Below, piece by piece: positions 9,513-17,896 of a stretch of DNA of 64,000 nucleotides; position 1 is the first letter of the stretch; each line of letters starts with the position of its first letter. The position numbers and the translations under genes are program-made. The DNA lies in contig DAAP01000023.1 in assembly GCA_001701165.1 (NCBI GenBank), forward strand, positions 1-64,000, in the 5' to 3' direction. This DNA is from Bacteroidales bacterium H4. GTDB taxonomy: Bacteria; Bacteroidota; Bacteroidia; Bacteroidales; Muribaculaceae. The notes beneath the pieces are model-generated. The model saw nothing but the letters and a program-made list of their open reading frames with translations, was not told where the DNA came from and ran no database searches.

Positions 9513-9971
9513 ATGATACTCTGCACTCTTAACCAACTGATTACCACACAGCACACATGGATGCGCCCTGAAGTAGCGGTCTGGCTTGGCGCTATCACAA
9601 ACGGCATCGTACAAGGACGTCATGACATAGACGCGCACGATTACGCTAATGTCGAGTCTCCCGTCCTACGCACACGCGAAGACGCACCGCTGGAAGCGCA
9701 TCGCCGCTATATCGATATACACATCCCACTGGACAACACCGAAACCATCGGTTGGGCGCCTACGGATGCGCTTACTCGCATTGTCACCCCCGGATACAAT
9801 GCCGAGCGAGATATCGCCTTCTACGAAGACAAGGCACAGACCTTTCTTGACGTGCAACCCGGCCAATGTGCAGTATTCTTCCCCGAAGATGCGCATGCCC
9901 CCAACATCGGCATTCCCGGCAAAAAGCACCGCAAGATTTGCGTAAAAATTGCCGTGGCAACTGCACACTAA
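9513..9971 (+). CDS. YhcH/YjgK/YiaL family protein
   Basis: A 152-residue cupin-like protein of the family that includes E. coli YhcH and EbgC, linked to sugar or sialic acid metabolism and thought to bind a divalent metal. The family signature is seen in EAHRRYIDIHIPL (about residues 67-79) and the late His motif PEDAHAPNI (about 127-135). Substrate cannot be inferred. It lies between tdk and a DUF3108 gene on the same strand, which does not suggest a sugar pathway. Confidence 0.88.
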   Translation: MILCTLNQLITTQHTWMRPEVAVWLGAITNGIVQGRHDIDAHDYANVESPVLRTREDAPLEAHRRYIDIHIPLDNTETIGWAPTDALTRIVTPGYNAERDIAFYEDKAQTFLDVQPGQCAVFFPEDAHAPNIGIPGKKHRKICVKIAVATAH

Positions 9972-10065
9972 ACCTTGGAACACTCAAAAAGTCTAAGTAC
10001 AAAATAGGGACGGGACAACACTCTCCCACCCTATTCCAAAAGGAATAAACAAAAAAACTGAACAG

Positions 10066-10830
10066 ATGAAACGAATCACCGCCGCCATCGCAGGCCTGGC
10101 GCTGGCCATAGCACCGGCCATAGGGGCTAATGTTGAATTCAAAAATGAGAGCATCAATTACAAAGTGATGTTCAAATGGGGAATGGTCAATAAACAAGCC
10201 GGCCACGCAACCCTGAGTATACGCAACAACGGATCACAATACATTACCAAGCTCACGGCCGCATCCGAAAGCTGGGCAGATCATTTTTACAAAGTGCGCG
10301 ACACCCTCAACGGCATCATCGATTATGCCAAGTTTCGCCCGATACACTACGAAAGAATAGCGCACGAAGGTTCCGACCACAAGCACGACACTGTCAACTT
10401 TAGCTATGTAGGCGCACAGGTCAAAGGCAAATGTACACGACAAAAGCGCGACAAAAAAGGCAATATGGTAGTGGATGAAAAACGCGAATTAGGAGCCATG
10501 GGCACAACCGTGGACATGCTCACATCCTTTTATTATATGCGCCAACTTCCCTATGACACATGGAAGAAAGGGCACGTCCTTACCATCAACATTTTCAGCG
10601 GCAAGCGCAAAGAATTGCTCACAATCAAGTATGCCGGCGTTGAGACCATCAAGTACGACAAAAAGAAGTACCAATGTCATCACATCACCTTCATATTCAC
10701 CAGCGATGGCCGAACAAGAACCAGCGAAAATATGGACGCCTGGATTACGACCGATGCCAGACGCATACCTATTAAACTCGAAGGCAAACTGCCCGTCGGT
10801 AAAGTCCAATGCTTCTATACCGGAGGATAA
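10066..10830 (+). CDS. DUF3108 domain-containing exported protein
   Basis: A 254-residue protein with a signal peptide (about residues 1-20, ending near AIGA) and a beta-rich body typical of DUF3108 proteins, which are predicted periplasmic or outer-membrane-associated proteins of unknown function. Recognisable segments include INYKVMFKWGMVNKQAGHA near residue 30 and the late domain around MDAWITTDARRIPIK. It sits 94 bases after the YhcH-type gene and is followed at once by a strong hairpin terminator. Confidence 0.82.
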   Translation: MKRITAAIAGLALAIAPAIGANVEFKNESINYKVMFKWGMVNKQAGHATLSIRNNGSQYITKLTAASESWADHFYKVRDTLNGIIDYAKFRPIHYERIAHEGSDHKHDTVNFSYVGAQVKGKCTRQKRDKKGNMVVDEKRELGAMGTTVDMLTSFYYMRQLPYDTWKKGHVLTINIFSGKRKELLTIKYAGVETIKYDKKKYQCHHITFIFTSDGRTRTSENMDAWITTDARRIPIKLEGKLPVGKVQCFYTGG

Positions 10831-10861
10831 GCCCGACATAGGCTGCAGACATCTAAGACTT

Positions 10862-10908
10862 ACAAAGCGGCATCGATCTATCACAAAGGTCGATGTCGCT
10901 TTGTTTTA
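10862..10908 (+). terminator. strong hairpin terminator after the DUF3108 gene
   Basis: A 16-17 base stem (starting acaaagcg, closing cgctttgt) with a 10-base loop and trailing T residues lies 31 bases after the stop. It may also stop a transcript arriving from the opposite strand. Confidence 0.8.
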
Positions 10909-11242
10909 GTATATTAAAAGCCGCCTGCCCACTTATCCATTACCCCCATTATTCCCATTACAAAAAACCTATAAAAACAAAAAATCATCAACCATCTCGG
11001 TCGACGACTTTTGCATCTCTGACGGCTGTGTTTGCCGTCTTCAATAATCCTTACTTAACCTTAAATATAATATTAACCCTAAAAACCTAAAAACTAATCT
11101 TTTTCCTTAAATCGAAATTGCCACCTTTGCTATGCATTGGAAAGCAACGTATGATAAGTAGATAAATCTCTATGAGACTTTAGTGCCTGTTAAGGCTGGC
11201 CTTTTAGCCATTGTTATGTTGCGAACTCTTTCGCAAGAATTA
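10909..11242 (-). ncRNA. candidate non-coding transcript in the 10.9-11.4 kb gap
   Basis: No gene of normal length lies between the DUF3108 gene and the DUF6377 gene. A well-formed minus-strand promoter (11248-11278) would transcribe this stretch. It holds several small hairpins (for example ttgcga/tcgcaa around 11219-11236 and gacggc/gccgtc at 11021-11039) and a 13-codon open frame starting MAKRPALTG. It matches no RNA I know (not RNase P, tmRNA or SRP RNA by motif). The 3' end is a guess; it could stop anywhere before the bidirectional hairpin at 10862-10904. Confidence 0.25.
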
Positions 11243-11247
11243 CGGTG

Positions 11248-11278
11248 CAAAATTAGCCCCTCTGTCAAGCCCTCGCAA
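11248..11278 (-). promoter_or_regulatory. minus-strand promoter with canonical -33 and -7 elements
   Basis: The minus strand carries TTG (11278-11276), 20 bases, then TAATTTTG (11255-11248). The same TTG-N20-TAnnTTTG layout occurs at other promoters in this window. It points into a region with no protein gene. Confidence 0.5.
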
Positions 11279-11409
11279 GAAAATATAACCGTTTAGAAGC
11301 AAGATTATAGACTTATACAATACAATTTATCTGGCAATCAAAAATATAACAGCATTCGAATATAGGCAAAATACAAGTATAATATAGGTGTAAAACAATA
11401 AATAATTCG

Positions 11410-11417
11410 TATATTTG
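11410..11417 (+). promoter_or_regulatory. -7 box for the DUF6377 gene
   Basis: TATATTTG matches TAnnTTTG. An upstream in-frame TTG that could extend the gene lies inside this box, which argues for the ATG at 11499 as the true start. Confidence 0.45.
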
Positions 11418-11498
11418 CATCGTCAAACGCGTCGGAATTTGATAAAAACAATCTCAAGGCACAACGACACGCATAAACATCCAATAGACTTCGCAAAC

Positions 11499-13091
11499 AT
11501 GAAATTGTACATAACCGGACATCCGAAGGCCAAAAGGCCGTTCGTCCTATTAGCCGCAATGGCCTGTTGCGCCATCGCATTGTGCGCCAAGCCTAATATC
11601 CCGAACATCTTAAACAGACTGGACAGTTACGTCCAAGACTGGGAGGAATACGCCACACGCAACGACCGCGCTCTCAAGCAAATGGAGAAGTCCTTATCTA
11701 CGGCATCACCCAAACAACAAATAGAGATCTACGAAAAACTGGTATGCGAGTATCGACATGTCAACGTCGATTCGGCCCTGCGATGCATTGACGGTGGCCG
11801 AAAACTGGCTGACGAAATGGGCGACTCACTATCCGTCCAGCGCTTCAACATCCTGGAATATACGGTATTGCCTATTTACGGACTTGTCAAGGACGCCATA
11901 GACCTATACGAGAGGCTATCAGTCCAAAACGTATATCCGGCCAACAAGGAGCTGTATTTCAACGCCGGCGACCTTATATATAAATATGCCGCCGATTTTT
12001 ACAGGAGACCGGAAAACAAGCAACTGTACGCAGATAAGTCGGAACAGAGCGTCGATTCGCTTCTAAAATATATGGACAAAAGCGACCCCGAGTATCGATT
12101 CCAGTTACTAAACCGCGAATTTTCGCGCAGCTCCTCGACAAAGGCGCTCAAGGATATGGAGATACTATTGCATACCATACCCTTTGAGTCTCACCTTTAC
12201 GCACGCACAGCAGCCATCATAGGACAAACATATCTTAAGGATTCGTACCATATCGACCAGGGCATATACTATCTGGCGTTATCCGCCATGAGCGACATCG
12301 CCACCGGCAACAGGGAAACGACATCTCTACACCGCCTGGGCAAATTGCTATACGACCGCAAAGACATCGAGCGCAGCTACGAATACCTGACACTGTCATT
12401 GGCCATAGCTGTCCAATCGGGCAGTCGCCTGCGTTCCATCGAAATTGCGGAAGCGCTACCGCTGGTGTTTGCCACCAACAAAGACATGGAACGCACGAGT
12501 GCACGCAACATGACAATAGTCGTGATAGCCCTCAGCATCTTATTGATTGTCAGCGGTGTGCTGATGTTGTTTTTCGAACGCAATCGTCGACGTCTGGCAC
12601 GCATGAAAGTACGGTTGCAGAACTCGGTGACGCTCAAAGACCAATATATACGCAAAATACTGTCTCTCTGCGGAGTATATCTCTCGGCACTGGAAGACTT
12701 CAACCGCATAGCGGGACGGAAAATCAAAGCCGGCCAGGTAGTGGACTTACTCAACATGATTGAAAGCGGAAAAATCATGCGCGACCAGTTGCAAAATTTC
12801 TATGAGGTGTTCGATTCGGCATTCCTGATGGTTTATCCTGATTTCGTCAACGATGTCAATAAACTTTTTGAAGAAAACAAGCAGGTTGCCGTACCCGAGG
12901 GCGAGAGATTGACTCCCGAATTGCGCATCCTCGCCTTCATGCGTCTGGGCCTGGACGACAGCAGCCAAATCAGCAAATTCCTCGGCCTTTCGCTCAACAC
13001 CATATACACCTATCGCAACAAAATGAAGACCCGGGCACGCGATCGCGATTTATTCGAACAACACATTCGCAACATCGGCTCAATTGAGTAG
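11499..13091 (+). CDS. DUF6377-type membrane transcriptional regulator
   Basis: A 530-residue protein with an N-terminal signal or membrane segment (about residues 14-30), a long helical repeat region resembling TPRs (about 35-335), a transmembrane helix near residue 340-360 (TIVVIALSILLIVSGVLML), a coiled linker and a C-terminal LuxR-like helix-turn-helix (FLGLSLNTIYTYRNKMKTRA near residue 490). This layout is that of Bacteroidota DUF6377 regulators, which sense outside the cytoplasm and bind DNA inside. It is divergently placed next to the fimbrial cluster, whose genes end toward it, so a role in controlling that cluster is possible but unproven. Confidence 0.75.
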   Translation: MKLYITGHPKAKRPFVLLAAMACCAIALCAKPNIPNILNRLDSYVQDWEEYATRNDRALKQMEKSLSTASPKQQIEIYEKLVCEYRHVNVDSALRCIDGGRKLADEMGDSLSVQRFNILEYTVLPIYGLVKDAIDLYERLSVQNVYPANKELYFNAGDLIYKYAADFYRRPENKQLYADKSEQSVDSLLKYMDKSDPEYRFQLLNREFSRSSSTKALKDMEILLHTIPFESHLYARTAAIIGQTYLKDSYHIDQGIYYLALSAMSDIATGNRETTSLHRLGKLLYDRKDIERSYEYLTLSLAIAVQSGSRLRSIEIAEALPLVFATNKDMERTSARNMTIVVIALSILLIVSGVLMLFFERNRRRLARMKVRLQNSVTLKDQYIRKILSLCGVYLSALEDFNRIAGRKIKAGQVVDLLNMIESGKIMRDQLQNFYEVFDSAFLMVYPDFVNDVNKLFEENKQVAVPEGERLTPELRILAFMRLGLDDSSQISKFLGLSLNTIYTYRNKMKTRARDRDLFEQHIRNIGSIE

Positions 13092-13228
13092 AAGGCATAG
13101 GCATGTGCGCAAAATAAATACTTATATTTATGCACTCTCACCGCCTACGCATTACTCTGGCAAACATAATATTAGCGCTTTTTTCTAAAAATATATTCTT
13201 ATATTTTTTCGCGCTGCAAAAAACATAC

Positions 13229-13259
13229 TTGACAAACATTATTCAATTAGCTATCTTTG
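13229..13259 (+). promoter_or_regulatory. strong Bacteroidota-type promoter
   Basis: TTG (13229-13231), 20 bases, then TATCTTTG (13252-13259). It is the best promoter match in this gap and drives no protein gene. Confidence 0.6.
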
Positions 13260-13265
13260 CATTTA

Positions 13266-13358
13266 AATTATTCAGGTTAAATACATACAAGGTTAGATTT
13301 TTAGGATTTTTGTAGTATCAAGCCGGCTTGTCTGTGAAGACTTGCCGGCTTAGTTTTT
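13266..13358 (+). ncRNA. candidate small RNA, about 90 nt
   Basis: A consensus promoter at 13229-13259 is followed by about 55 AU-rich bases and a GC-rich terminator hairpin at 13320-13351 with a T-run. There is no ATG in the transcribed stretch. A nearly identical layout is seen at 52370-52500. No known RNA family was recognised. Confidence 0.4.
13320..13358 (+). terminator. Rho-independent terminator of the candidate small RNA
   Basis: Stem aagccggc/gccggctt with a 16-base loop is followed by agttttt. It is 230 bases beyond the DUF6377 stop and closer to the promoter at 13229-13259. Confidence 0.65.
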
Positions 13359-13387
13359 CATCCCCCCCCCACTGCCCATAGCCCTCG

Positions 13388-13477
13388 TAAAGCTATGGGA
13401 GCAATGAGAGCTATGGAAGCTATGAGAGCTATGGAAGCTATGAGAGCTATGAGAGCTATGGGAATGATGCGAGCTAT
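13388..13477. repeat. 9-bp minisatellite, about 10 units
   Basis: Ten consecutive 9-base units follow the pattern gRRagctat, most being gagagctat or ggaagctat, with two diverged units near the right end. A run of nine C lies just upstream at 13362-13370. The array lies between the small-RNA terminator and the fimbrial terminator and is in no credible gene. Confidence 0.85.
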
Positions 13478-13551
13478 GCATCACCCCTAATCTAAGAGTC
13501 CTCAAGTTCTCGGACTCTTCCATCATTCTCATCATTCCTATTGCCCAAGAC

Positions 13552-13582
13552 AAAAAAAGGGCCCGCCGTTCCCGGCAGGCCC
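13552..13582 (-). terminator. Rho-independent terminator of the fimbrillin cluster
   Basis: On the minus strand a GC-rich hairpin (gggcc/ggccc with gccg/cggc inside) is followed by seven T residues. It lies about 120 bases after the last fimbrillin-like gene. Confidence 0.75.
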
Positions 13583-13699
13583 AGACCCGCAATTGATAAA
13601 AAGTAATTGAGTTCTATTATTCAGAAATTAACCTAAAAGGTCCGGGTCATAAAGTCTAAGGCTTATACGCCTATGTTTCGCTTAGATGAATCAGCCAAA

Positions 13700-15250
13700 T
13701 TATTCAGCACTTACCACCCAAGCATCCTTACCATTGATAGAAGTCTTTACGGCCTTGTATCCGGCGGGGAGCAGGCTGGGAGAACCTGGTTCGGGAGCCT
13801 TGGTGGGATCAAATTCAAAGAATGTACCGCCCTTGATTGTAATCTTGGCTGTGCCTCCGGTAAATGCGGAGTCATATGCGTTGATGTTGTATCGTGCACC
13901 ATATGACAGGCCGTTGTCGTATACTTCGAAAGTACCGCCGTTGATTTCTACCGAGCCGCTATAAATATAGACTGCGGTGTCATTGCCTTTGAAGTTGCCT
14001 CCATTGATTACAAGTTGAGCGCCATTATTTACGTCAATCGCGAAGTCTTCGATGTAGTTGGGAGCCTCGGCTATAGCTCCGGTAGCAGCGAAAACGTTGC
14101 CATCGCCGTTGATGGTGAGTTTGCCGCCACGTACGCTGAGTACCGACCAAACGTTTACAGTAGTATCATAGAATTTCTTGGAACCTATGATATTGTGACC
14201 GTTGAGGTCGATAGTTGCTTCCTTGCCTGCAAGGTTAAGTATCACAGCTTGGTCGAGGTTAATATCTGCAGTAAGGGCGACATTATTACCGGCGGTGAGT
14301 TCGGAGACAAGGGTCTCGGCGTCAGATACGCCTACAACCTCGTAGTCAGGCTCATTGAATCCGGGTATAATTTCTACATTAACATTCAGGGCGTTAGTCA
14401 GCAGGCTACCATAGATATTGGTGCGGAAGTTGCGCTGTACGGGCACGTTGTTGAATGTGATGGCACGTTCTTCATTCTTGGTGCTCTTGACACCAAAGCC
14501 GACTTCCACAGTCTTCTTCTCGTTTACCAGCAGGTAGTTCATGGCCAGGTAGTCATAATCCTTGCCCTTAATAGTCATCTTACCTGCTGCAAGGGCGTTG
14601 TAGTCGTAGGTGAGTTCGGTTTCGCCTTCGATGGCACCGGTTACGAGGTTGAGTTTATTGGCTACGTCTTTAACCACAACCTTGGTGTCTTGGGGAGCGA
14701 AACCGGCAGCTGAAGATGCGGTAACGTCGTCTGTCAGGATGTTGAGCTGTGCAAACGGACGATACAGCTTGGCGCTGATAGTAGCGTTACCCACTACTTT
14801 ATACGTCGTAGTGTTGAAGAAAGCATCAAGCGACTCTTCATTAGCCTTCAGACCGGTGTAGTTGGCTGTAACAGTCTGATTAGCCTTGTCAAAGCTGTAG
14901 ATGCCGTTGGGAGCAGCGGCGAAGAATACGAAGTCATATTCCTTGCCGGTGGTCAGTTGAAGGGTGATTGTGGTCTTCAGACCGGACATAGTTGCCTTGC
15001 CGATAGTTGCATCAGCACCGCCGGTGCATACTGCAAGGGCTTCTTTCTTACCATGTTCGTACACGGCGTAGGTCAAGTCTGTGGCTGTTGTACCTTCGCC
15101 ATAACGGGACTGAAGTCCGTCAGGAAGTTGAAGTTCGACTGCCACGGTGCTCTTAGCGCCGGCAGTTTCTACTGCAGGCTCTTCGGATGAGCATGCGCCA
15201 AGCATCAGCATAGATGCGATGGCTGCAAATGAAAATAGTGTTTTTTTCAT
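13700..15250 (-). CDS. fimbrillin-like lipoprotein with beta-helix C-terminus (paralogue 1)
   Basis: A 516-residue lipoprotein (lipobox LGAC, Cys20). Residues about 30-300 form a DUF6562/fimbrillin-type domain recognised by YRPFAQLNI and VPVQRNFRTNIYGSLLTN. Residues about 310-470 contain short repeating strands of the type GGKLTINGDG, as in a right-handed parallel beta-helix, and the protein ends with a GGTFxxFDP...GYKAVKT capping module. It would be secreted, lipidated and displayed as a type V fimbrial or adhesive subunit. It is the last and most diverged of four tandem paralogues, and a hairpin lies before it. Confidence 0.8.
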   Translation of the reverse strand: MKKTLFSFAAIASMLMLGACSSEEPAVETAGAKSTVAVELQLPDGLQSRYGEGTTATDLTYAVYEHGKKEALAVCTGGADATIGKATMSGLKTTITLQLTTGKEYDFVFFAAAPNGIYSFDKANQTVTANYTGLKANEESLDAFFNTTTYKVVGNATISAKLYRPFAQLNILTDDVTASSAAGFAPQDTKVVVKDVANKLNLVTGAIEGETELTYDYNALAAGKMTIKGKDYDYLAMNYLLVNEKKTVEVGFGVKSTKNEERAITFNNVPVQRNFRTNIYGSLLTNALNVNVEIIPGFNEPDYEVVGVSDAETLVSELTAGNNVALTADINLDQAVILNLAGKEATIDLNGHNIIGSKKFYDTTVNVWSVLSVRGGKLTINGDGNVFAATGAIAEAPNYIEDFAIDVNNGAQLVINGGNFKGNDTAVYIYSGSVEINGGTFEVYDNGLSYGARYNINAYDSAFTGGTAKITIKGGTFFEFDPTKAPEPGSPSLLPAGYKAVKTSINGKDAWVVSAE

Positions 15251-15293
15251 TGATTTAATATTTAGCGGATTAAATTATTATATCCTGAATATG

Positions 15294-15328
15294 GGGGCAG
15301 ACGCTCGGATGCGCCAAACCTCTGCCCC
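15294..15328 (-). terminator. possible hairpin between fimbrillin paralogues 1 and 2
   Basis: A 7-base stem (ggggcag/ctgcccc) with a long loop lies just after the paralogue 2 stop. No U-tract follows, so it may attenuate rather than end transcription. Confidence 0.3.
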
Positions 15329-15339
15329 TTATCTCATAT

Positions 15340-17670
15340 TTATAAGAGAACACGTCCTATCAATTCGTTACGCACATTGCTGCCGTCGCCGGTGCCGTTA
15401 GCCGTAACATTGACGTTGGTCGCGGTACAATTGACTATACGATCGGCATAAGTCGCGCCGACAATCTGACCGGCATCGCGCGCTGCATCAATTTTGGTGT
15501 TGGACACGCTGCAATTGGTGACATGTGCAGGGTCGGTAAACATTCCGATGATACCGCCCACCTTGGCACCCTTGGCCGAGCCGTTGGCCTTGCTGCTGAT
15601 TGCGGCATTATTCACATGGCAGTTGGATATTTGTGCCTCCGGGGTTACATGGTTTTCGATGTAACCGGCAACAACGCCGGCATATCCGGATGCTGTGATT
15701 TTCACTCCCTCGAATTTGACGTTCTTGACATTTGCTCCATTATTGAGCCAGCCAAAGAAACCGGCTACAACGTATGCCTCAGTCGACACCTTATTGATGG
15801 TCAAATTCTTAATTGTGTAGTTCTTCCCATCAAAAACGCCTTGGAACTGTTGAACGCCGGTTTGGCCTATAGGCTCCCAGTTGATGCCGGCCAAATCCAT
15901 ATCCGAGCCCAATTCAAAGGTGAGTGTCTTATCGGAATAAGACATCTTAACTTCGTTAACTTGCTTGGCAAAGTTCACAAGACCTTGTGCTTTGGTGAAT
16001 ACCACGCGGCAATTGGATACCTTGGGTTTCAGCGAAGTGTAACTCTGGTATGCGTACATGCCTTGCCCGCCGGCCTGTACATCGCGGAAAATGCAATCCT
16101 TGATGTCGCATGAAACTACTTTTCGGTCTGTAAGTACTGCTGCCTTACCGGCCAAGTCAAAGAATTCGCAGCCGTCAATGACAATGTTGATGTCCTCAGT
16201 TCCATAGCCATTGTGGGCTTTGACGCCACGGTAACCGTTAGAAATCTTGCAGCCTTTGAGCGTAACATCGCCTTTGCCTATCCACAGACAGTATTCGTCG
16301 CTCTGATTCGAAGTAAGCGTGGCAATACCGTTGAATATGCAGTTAGTAGCCGTGGCCTTTGTGCCTTTAAACATTACACTATTATTGAATGTAACGTTGT
16401 CAAAGGTATATTCGCCGCCTTCAAATTCGAGGTACGTGAATTCCCATGCGGTTTCGCCGTTCTCGTACTTATAAGCGGTTTTGTCTACGATTGTACCATT
16501 GGAGATGTTCATCTTGGCAGCGTTTACAAAGCCGCCAGAGCCGGTCATAGTCAGACTTTTGCCATTAAGGTCAAGGTTGACCGTTGAAGCCGGGTTAATA
16601 AAGCATTTGTTGGCATTGTCTCCGGCATCGCCGGTTTCCCATGATGTAGTACCTTGGAGTACGACATTATATGTACCAGCATCACCGGCATTTACTGCTT
16701 CCACTGCGGCTGCAAAGCTGGGATATTCCACGCCATTAACCTTTGCTGTAGCCTCGAACTTCTCGCCTTCATAGTCGGGCACGTTGAAATCGGGAACGAT
16801 TTCGACATTGATGTTGACGCTGTTGGTCAGCAGGCTGCCGTAGATGTTGGTGCGATAGTTGCGCTGTACGGGCACGGCACTTAAGGGAAGTGTGCGTGTG
16901 CTGCCGTCGGCTGCCTTGACGGTGAACTCCAGGTCCACGAGCTGCTTGTCAGCGCTCATCAGCAAGTAATTCATCGACAGGTAATCATATCCGGCCTTGG
17001 GGAAGATCTCGCCGGTGGGCAGAGCTCCTTCGCCGAAGGGTACGGCCACGGGGTCGCCGGCCTCAACAGCGCCGGTGACCAGGTTCAGGCTCTTGTAGGT
17101 GGGTACGGTAACTTTCACCGTCTTGGCATCGAAGCCGGCGGCCTTGGCGGCAGCCAGGTCATTCGTTCCGATATTCAACTGTGCAAACGGACGGTACAGC
17201 TTGACAGTTTCGGTGGTGTTACCGGTCACGGTGATGTCCTGAGCGGCGTAGAATGCATCGAGCTTCTCATCGCCGGTCAATGCGCCCTCGTAGTTGGCCG
17301 TGACTGTGCGCGTGACTGTATTAAATGTATAGGGTGACTTCTTTGCCGAAGCCCAGCATACAACCTTATATGTCTTACCGGCGGCAAGACGCAGGGTCAC
17401 CTGCTTGGTCAGATTGATATCGGTGGACAATACGGTAGGATCGGCACCTGTGAACACGGGCAGGGCCGTCTCGCCGTCCAAGACGAGCATCGTGAGACTA
17501 TCGGCGGTGGTGCCGTCACCGAACGCACGCGATTGGATACCATCGGGAAGGGTTACCGACAACGTGACCGTGCTTTCGCCCGTCACGGGTGCCACTTCCT
17601 CAGAGGAGCAGGACGTACCTGCAAACATCATTGCCATAAGCGCAATTGATGATAATAGTTTAAGTTTCAT
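15340..17670 (-). CDS. fimbrillin-like lipoprotein with beta-helix and GLUG-like repeats (paralogue 2)
   Basis: A 776-residue lipoprotein (lipobox AGTSC, Cys21). Residues about 25-305 are the shared DUF6562/fimbrillin domain, nearly identical to paralogues 3 and 4. The remaining 470 residues are unique: a beta-helix region (about 340-560), then GLUG-like repeats with motifs such as VVAGFFGWLNNGANVKNV and KVGGIIGMF (about 600-760). Such repeats occur in surface adhesins. It probably forms a surface fimbrial or tip subunit with a binding domain different from its neighbours. Confidence 0.8.
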   Translation of the reverse strand: MKLKLLSSIALMAMMFAGTSCSSEEVAPVTGESTVTLSVTLPDGIQSRAFGDGTTADSLTMLVLDGETALPVFTGADPTVLSTDINLTKQVTLRLAAGKTYKVVCWASAKKSPYTFNTVTRTVTANYEGALTGDEKLDAFYAAQDITVTGNTTETVKLYRPFAQLNIGTNDLAAAKAAGFDAKTVKVTVPTYKSLNLVTGAVEAGDPVAVPFGEGALPTGEIFPKAGYDYLSMNYLLMSADKQLVDLEFTVKAADGSTRTLPLSAVPVQRNYRTNIYGSLLTNSVNINVEIVPDFNVPDYEGEKFEATAKVNGVEYPSFAAAVEAVNAGDAGTYNVVLQGTTSWETGDAGDNANKCFINPASTVNLDLNGKSLTMTGSGGFVNAAKMNISNGTIVDKTAYKYENGETAWEFTYLEFEGGEYTFDNVTFNNSVMFKGTKATATNCIFNGIATLTSNQSDEYCLWIGKGDVTLKGCKISNGYRGVKAHNGYGTEDINIVIDGCEFFDLAGKAAVLTDRKVVSCDIKDCIFRDVQAGGQGMYAYQSYTSLKPKVSNCRVVFTKAQGLVNFAKQVNEVKMSYSDKTLTFELGSDMDLAGINWEPIGQTGVQQFQGVFDGKNYTIKNLTINKVSTEAYVVAGFFGWLNNGANVKNVKFEGVKITASGYAGVVAGYIENHVTPEAQISNCHVNNAAISSKANGSAKGAKVGGIIGMFTDPAHVTNCSVSNTKIDAARDAGQIVGATYADRIVNCTATNVNVTANGTGDGSNVRNELIGRVLL
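16792..17635 (-). repeat. conserved fimbrillin-domain repeat, copy A
   Basis: This roughly 840-base stretch encodes the N-terminal domain of paralogue 2 and is nearly identical in DNA to copies B and C. Only scattered substitutions are visible by eye, and identity stops abruptly at the start of the C-terminal region. Confidence 0.85.
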
Positions 17671-17826
17671 ACTATTAGCGTATTAAGTTGTTAAGTATTT
17701 GTTGTCAATGTTTATTAATTGGGGATAATCCTAATTCTTTTTTGTATCGGTTAATCTGTCTGCATAAAAACGGATATTATTTCTGTGTAGTTTATAATCC
17801 TGTTTGTAATTATAAATTAAAGAGTT

Positions 17827-17872
17827 AAGGCGGACACGCTTGACGGCGTTTTCCGAAAGGCGTGCCCGCCTT
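17827..17872 (-). terminator. hairpin after fimbrillin paralogue 3
   Basis: A 13-base stem (aaggcgg-a-cacgc against gcgtg-c-ccgcctt, one mismatch) lies 25 bases beyond the stop. The following minus-strand sequence is only moderately T-rich. Confidence 0.55.
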
Positions 17873-17896
17873 CCTCTTATATCAATTCAAAAATGA

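Noticed and set aside
10909..11247. RNase P RNA, tmRNA or SRP RNA in the gene-free region
   Set aside because: None of the conserved core motifs of those RNAs is visible on either strand.
11410..11498. Upstream TTG start for the DUF6377 gene
   Set aside because: The TTG is part of the TATATTTG promoter box, and the ATG at 11499 gives a proper exported N-terminus.
13388..13477. CRISPR-like array
   Set aside because: Units are 9 bases without spacers and no cas gene is near, so it is a minisatellite.
13350..13592. Small minus-strand frame with His-Ser-Ser/His-Ser-Phe repeats
   Set aside because: It is simply the translation of the 9-base minisatellite and runs through the fimbrial terminator hairpin; no start context or homology.
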